Below are positions 61,786 to 64,000 of a stretch of DNA of 64,000 nt, in pieces. Position numbers and translations under genes: made by a program. Source of the stretch: an uncultured Lachnospiraceae bacterium (GTDB lineage Bacteria; Bacillota; Clostridia; Lachnospirales; Lachnospiraceae); contig CATOJY010000001.1 in NCBI GenBank assembly GCA_951800685.1, positions 186,001 to 250,000 of the forward strand. Direction: 5' to 3'. How positions within the stretch are numbered: position 1 is the stretch's first letter; every line of letters starts with the position of its first letter. The notes under the pieces were generated by a model. That model ran no database searches. It was not told the origin of the DNA and saw only the letters and a list, made by a program, of their open reading frames with translations.

Positions 61786-62685
61786 TTACTTGCCTAACTT
61801 CAATAAGTAAATTAATTTATACAGGGAATACCTGTCTTTTTTGATGCTTTTAACCTTTAGATAGACATACCACAGTTTTTCCATTGAAACAGACGAATAG
61901 CTATCAATCATCCGAAGGATTTGATAGCTATTCAAATCTTTTATCTCATTTATGCTAGCGCCCCGTTTAAATTCTGTGACATTCTCTGCACTTAGCAGCC
62001 CAAGTTCAATCTGTTCGTACACCAACACATACTGCATAAGTGTCTCAGACAAATAAGTAAGTAAGTGCGCGCTGCCGTATCTGTAATTGTAAACAATATG
62101 GACTGCCTCATTATACGTAATGCGGGAATTGTACCCTATAAGGTAGCCAACAAGTTCATAAAGTGCTAGAGGGTTTGCTTCCGGGGAGTAGCGTTTGGCA
62201 ATTTGCTTATCCACAAAGCTAAACTGTTTCAGCGTATTCACAGCTGCCACAATATCCGGCAGATAACTGTGGTATTTCTTAATAAGATACCGTGCCGCGT
62301 CCTCCGCGATAGTTAGCTCATTGGAAATATACCCCATGATCTGCCCTTCAGGGGGGACACGGTTGTCCACCACCTTAAATGATAAATTTAACTGGTGCAG
62401 GAGCTCTTTCACCTTATCGAACTGCTTTATATTTGCGGCATTGATAATCACCATATTGCAATCAGGCAGGGTGCCTATCTTCCGCAGTTTATCTTTCCCA
62501 ACGTCATAGTCTGTCTCTATAAGCCACCCTGGACATAATAATGGCTGTGTTTCCAATCTCCGTAACTGTGCGGTGTCCGTACGGGAAGTCACATACATCC
62601 TGGCGCTCATTGGGTATTTCTCGTACAGGACATTCTTTGCGGAACAGATGCCGTCCATTGTCTTTTCCAAGATAACAAGTATCAT
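61786..62685 (-). CDS. possible clamp-loader delta-like (HolA-like) protein
   Basis: This 299-residue protein starts at ATG 62685 (GGGAGG eleven bases upstream). It has no Walker A. An N-terminal alpha/beta part (CNMVIINAANIKQFDKVKELL) is followed by a helical part, AARYLIKKYHSYLPDIVAAVNTLKQFSFV, then ITYNEAVHIVYN and a helical C-terminus. HolA subunits show the same order: strand with Ala/Lys, then a helix with L...Y..dl..iv.EL.KL, then ITxxxV. A delta-like subunit would complement the DnaX-like loader at 16040-17251. The similarity is at pattern level only. Confidence 0.38.
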   Translation of the reverse strand: MILVILEKTMDGICSAKNVLYEKYPMSARMYVTSRTDTAQLRRLETQPLLCPGWLIETDYDVGKDKLRKIGTLPDCNMVIINAANIKQFDKVKELLHQLNLSFKVVDNRVPPEGQIMGYISNELTIAEDAARYLIKKYHSYLPDIVAAVNTLKQFSFVDKQIAKRYSPEANPLALYELVGYLIGYNSRITYNEAVHIVYNYRYGSAHLLTYLSETLMQYVLVYEQIELGLLSAENVTEFKRGASINEIKDLNSYQILRMIDSYSSVSMEKLWYVYLKVKSIKKDRYSLYKLIYLLKLGK

Positions 62686-63968
62686 AAGGCATCAAGCCTC
62701 CCCTGCAGCGCATCAATGAGCATATCGTAGGGAACATCAGAAATAACATCTAAAGTCCCTGTCTTTTTGTTAATGGCGTTCCTGATTGGTGCATTCAGCG
62801 ATAACCTTTTTTCCAAATCCTCCTGGAAGCTGGAAATTATTTCTGACGCAATAATACCAGCGCTGGAACGTATAGGTTTTGAAAGGTTTAGCATTTTGTT
62901 CCGGTAACTGTTATAGTATTCTTCTGTTAGGTAATCTAGCTCGTTACAGTATGGATTGTTAAAGACTCTTTCCATTGTATAACCTGTGCTGCATTCAATC
63001 TCGGCATCGTAGGTATTCATATTCAATTTCCGCCCTATAGTACTATTGATTGCCAGCATTTGATTTGCTTCATTCTCCCGCATACAGTTCACACAAATAT
63101 CAATCAATGCAATCATGAATGCCGCTAAAATGAAATTGTCATATCCTATGGTTGTTATACTCGCGACAGAGCTGACGATTATTAATGCTGCAGCGTGTTC
63201 CAAAAAAAGCGGCAGATAGTCTATGCACTCAGAACATTCTGTACCCGCCGGTCTTTGTAAGTACTCATCTATGGTTTCGCCCGGTTTCCTGATAGGCAGA
63301 TACCTCTCAAATGCTAAATAGCTGGAACCCCTGTAATCTTCAATCTCCTTCTGGCTAAATCCTGCGAACTTGAGCGTGGTTTCAAACTCGTCTCCCTTGT
63401 ATTCCTGGAATGCGGTATGCAGTTCATCAACTGCTTCTTTAAATGCCCCATTGAATACATACCCGAATTGCTTGGAGTCAACGGACGTCAAGTCATCCAA
63501 GGCAGAGCCTACCAGGAATGGATTCAGCTTCTTCATGCCAATTTCTATGCCCCTTACGCGCTTAAACGGTTCAGTGGAAGGCCGCCCTGCAAGTTCAAAA
63601 TAGTCATATGCTATTGAGTTTGAAGTCCCGCCAAAAGAAGGACCAGCCTTCATAAGGAACTTTGTGCAGGCATGTGTTGCACCTCCACTGTCTATTGCTT
63701 CGTCAAAGTCTTTGAGTGCGTTACTCGGTTTATCATTCAGAAGGCTCCATTTGTAATAAAACTTATTTGCAAAGTTACAAATAATCATTTGGTCAGCTAT
63801 CGTATTTAGGTAGTCAAGCATTTCCTCATTGTTTATCACGACTGCAAGCTCGGAGAATTTCGCTGCACTTATATTCAGTATCTTCGTGAAACGTAATGCA
63901 CGCATGCCCTCTTTCAGTGAGCTAAAGGCTGCCTTATACCTCTCATCCAGAGCTTCTAGTTCTTTCAC
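62682..63968 (-). CDS. unrecognised membrane-associated protein
   Basis: This 428-residue protein starts at GTG 63968, eight bases after GAGGAAAGG. The N-terminal 250 residues are helical and soluble, then a hydrophobic pair near 256-300 (AAALIIVSSVASI; NFILAAFMIALIDICV) forms a membrane hairpin, and about 125 residues follow. A CSECIDYL stretch lies just before the hairpin. No family was recognised. It overlaps the delta-like gene by 4 bases. Confidence 0.7.
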   Translation of the reverse strand: MKELEALDERYKAAFSSLKEGMRALRFTKILNISAAKFSELAVVINNEEMLDYLNTIADQMIICNFANKFYYKWSLLNDKPSNALKDFDEAIDSGGATHACTKFLMKAGPSFGGTSNSIAYDYFELAGRPSTEPFKRVRGIEIGMKKLNPFLVGSALDDLTSVDSKQFGYVFNGAFKEAVDELHTAFQEYKGDEFETTLKFAGFSQKEIEDYRGSSYLAFERYLPIRKPGETIDEYLQRPAGTECSECIDYLPLFLEHAAALIIVSSVASITTIGYDNFILAAFMIALIDICVNCMRENEANQMLAINSTIGRKLNMNTYDAEIECSTGYTMERVFNNPYCNELDYLTEEYYNSYRNKMLNLSKPIRSSAGIIASEIISSFQEDLEKRLSLNAPIRNAINKKTGTLDVISDVPYDMLIDALQGRLDAL

Positions 63969-64000
63969 CAGTACACCTTTCCTCTGCCGTAAGGATTCCA

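Noticed and set aside
1..64000. Jumbo phage genome
   Set aside because: A complete-looking replication set is present, but no capsid, portal, terminase, tail or lysis cassette was seen, while VirB4, PrgI-like and surface-protein genes point to conjugation.
1..64000. Element-encoded RNA polymerase beta/beta-prime subunits
   Set aside because: No protein in the window shows the NADFDGDQ-type catalytic loop or other beta/beta-prime motifs, so only the alpha-like gene is reported.
1..64000. tRNA or rRNA genes, CRISPR arrays, insertion sequences
   Set aside because: Non-coding gaps are at most about 190 bases and contain no cloverleaf pattern, spaced direct repeats or transposase frame.
1..64000. 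Stop-codon reassignment
   Set aside because: Genes end at TAA, TAG and TGA in the standard code, with neighbours starting at the expected places, so no recoding is needed.

Overview
The window reads as a stretch of a very large, self-replicating conjugative element (megaplasmid, ICE or other giant extrachromosomal element) of a low-to-mid-GC Gram-positive host, most likely a gut-type Clostridia/Bacillota. The reasons are strong AGGAGG-type ribosome sites before nearly every gene, frequent GTG and TTG starts, Gram-positive surface domains (CnaB/SpaA-like, S-layer-like), a VirB4-type conjugation ATPase and a WXG100-like protein pair beside an FtsK/SpoIIIE ATPase. No capsid, portal, terminase, tRNA, rRNA, CRISPR or insertion-sequence signal was seen. 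Every supported gene (about 50) lies on the minus strand, so transcription runs from high to low coordinates. Genes are tightly packed, commonly overlapping by 4 to 30 bases.

Layout in coordinate order. 1-15.6 kb is a type IV secretion/conjugation module: the N-terminal part of a VirB4 ATPase (cut by the window edge), a MinD/CpaE-like P-loop protein, a PrgI-like membrane protein, two large polytopic membrane proteins (VirB6/TrbL role suspected) and a 1745-residue secreted, membrane-anchored surface protein. 15.6-22.8 kb holds a DnaX-like clamp loader ATPase, an abundant-looking protein with two in-frame starts, a stand-alone homologue of the RNA polymerase alpha-subunit N-terminal domain, and a FEN-type 5' nuclease. 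22.8-27.5 kb is a type IV pilus/type II secretion-like set: a GspE/PilB-family ATPase with an altered Walker A and a PilM/PilN-like membrane protein. 27.6-45.3 kb is the replication and repair core: RecJ-like DHH exonuclease, UvrD-like helicase, a Rad50/SbcC ATPase encoded as two separate genes, SbcD nuclease, a sliding-clamp-like protein, an SSB-like candidate, a DnaG-type TOPRIM primase core, a PD-(D/E)XK nuclease and a family A DNA polymerase. A lipoprotein with SGNH and muramidase-like domains sits inside this block. 45.3-53.3 kb is a T7SS-like set (FtsK/SpoIIIE ATPase, two WXG100-sized helical proteins, a coiled-coil membrane protein) followed by a DnaQ-like proofreading exonuclease. 53.3-64 kb is mostly unrecognised: several mid-sized soluble proteins, an OB-fold protein, a cluster of small membrane proteins and a possible clamp-loader delta-like protein.

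Taken together, the element carries its own polymerase, proofreader, flap nuclease, clamp loader, probable clamp, primase core, helicase and recombination nucleases, and at least one transfer apparatus. The least expected item is the RNA polymerase alpha-NTD homologue at 19076-19714. It suggests that the element either remodels host RNA polymerase or encodes further RNA polymerase subunits outside this window. Other notable items are the split SbcC with roughly 30-residue tandem repeats in place of the long coiled coil, a T7SS-like set inside a conjugative element, two genes whose best-supported start codon is ATT, and a three-hairpin intergenic region with mutually exclusive pairings. All family assignments come from reading motifs by eye; no database search was possible.
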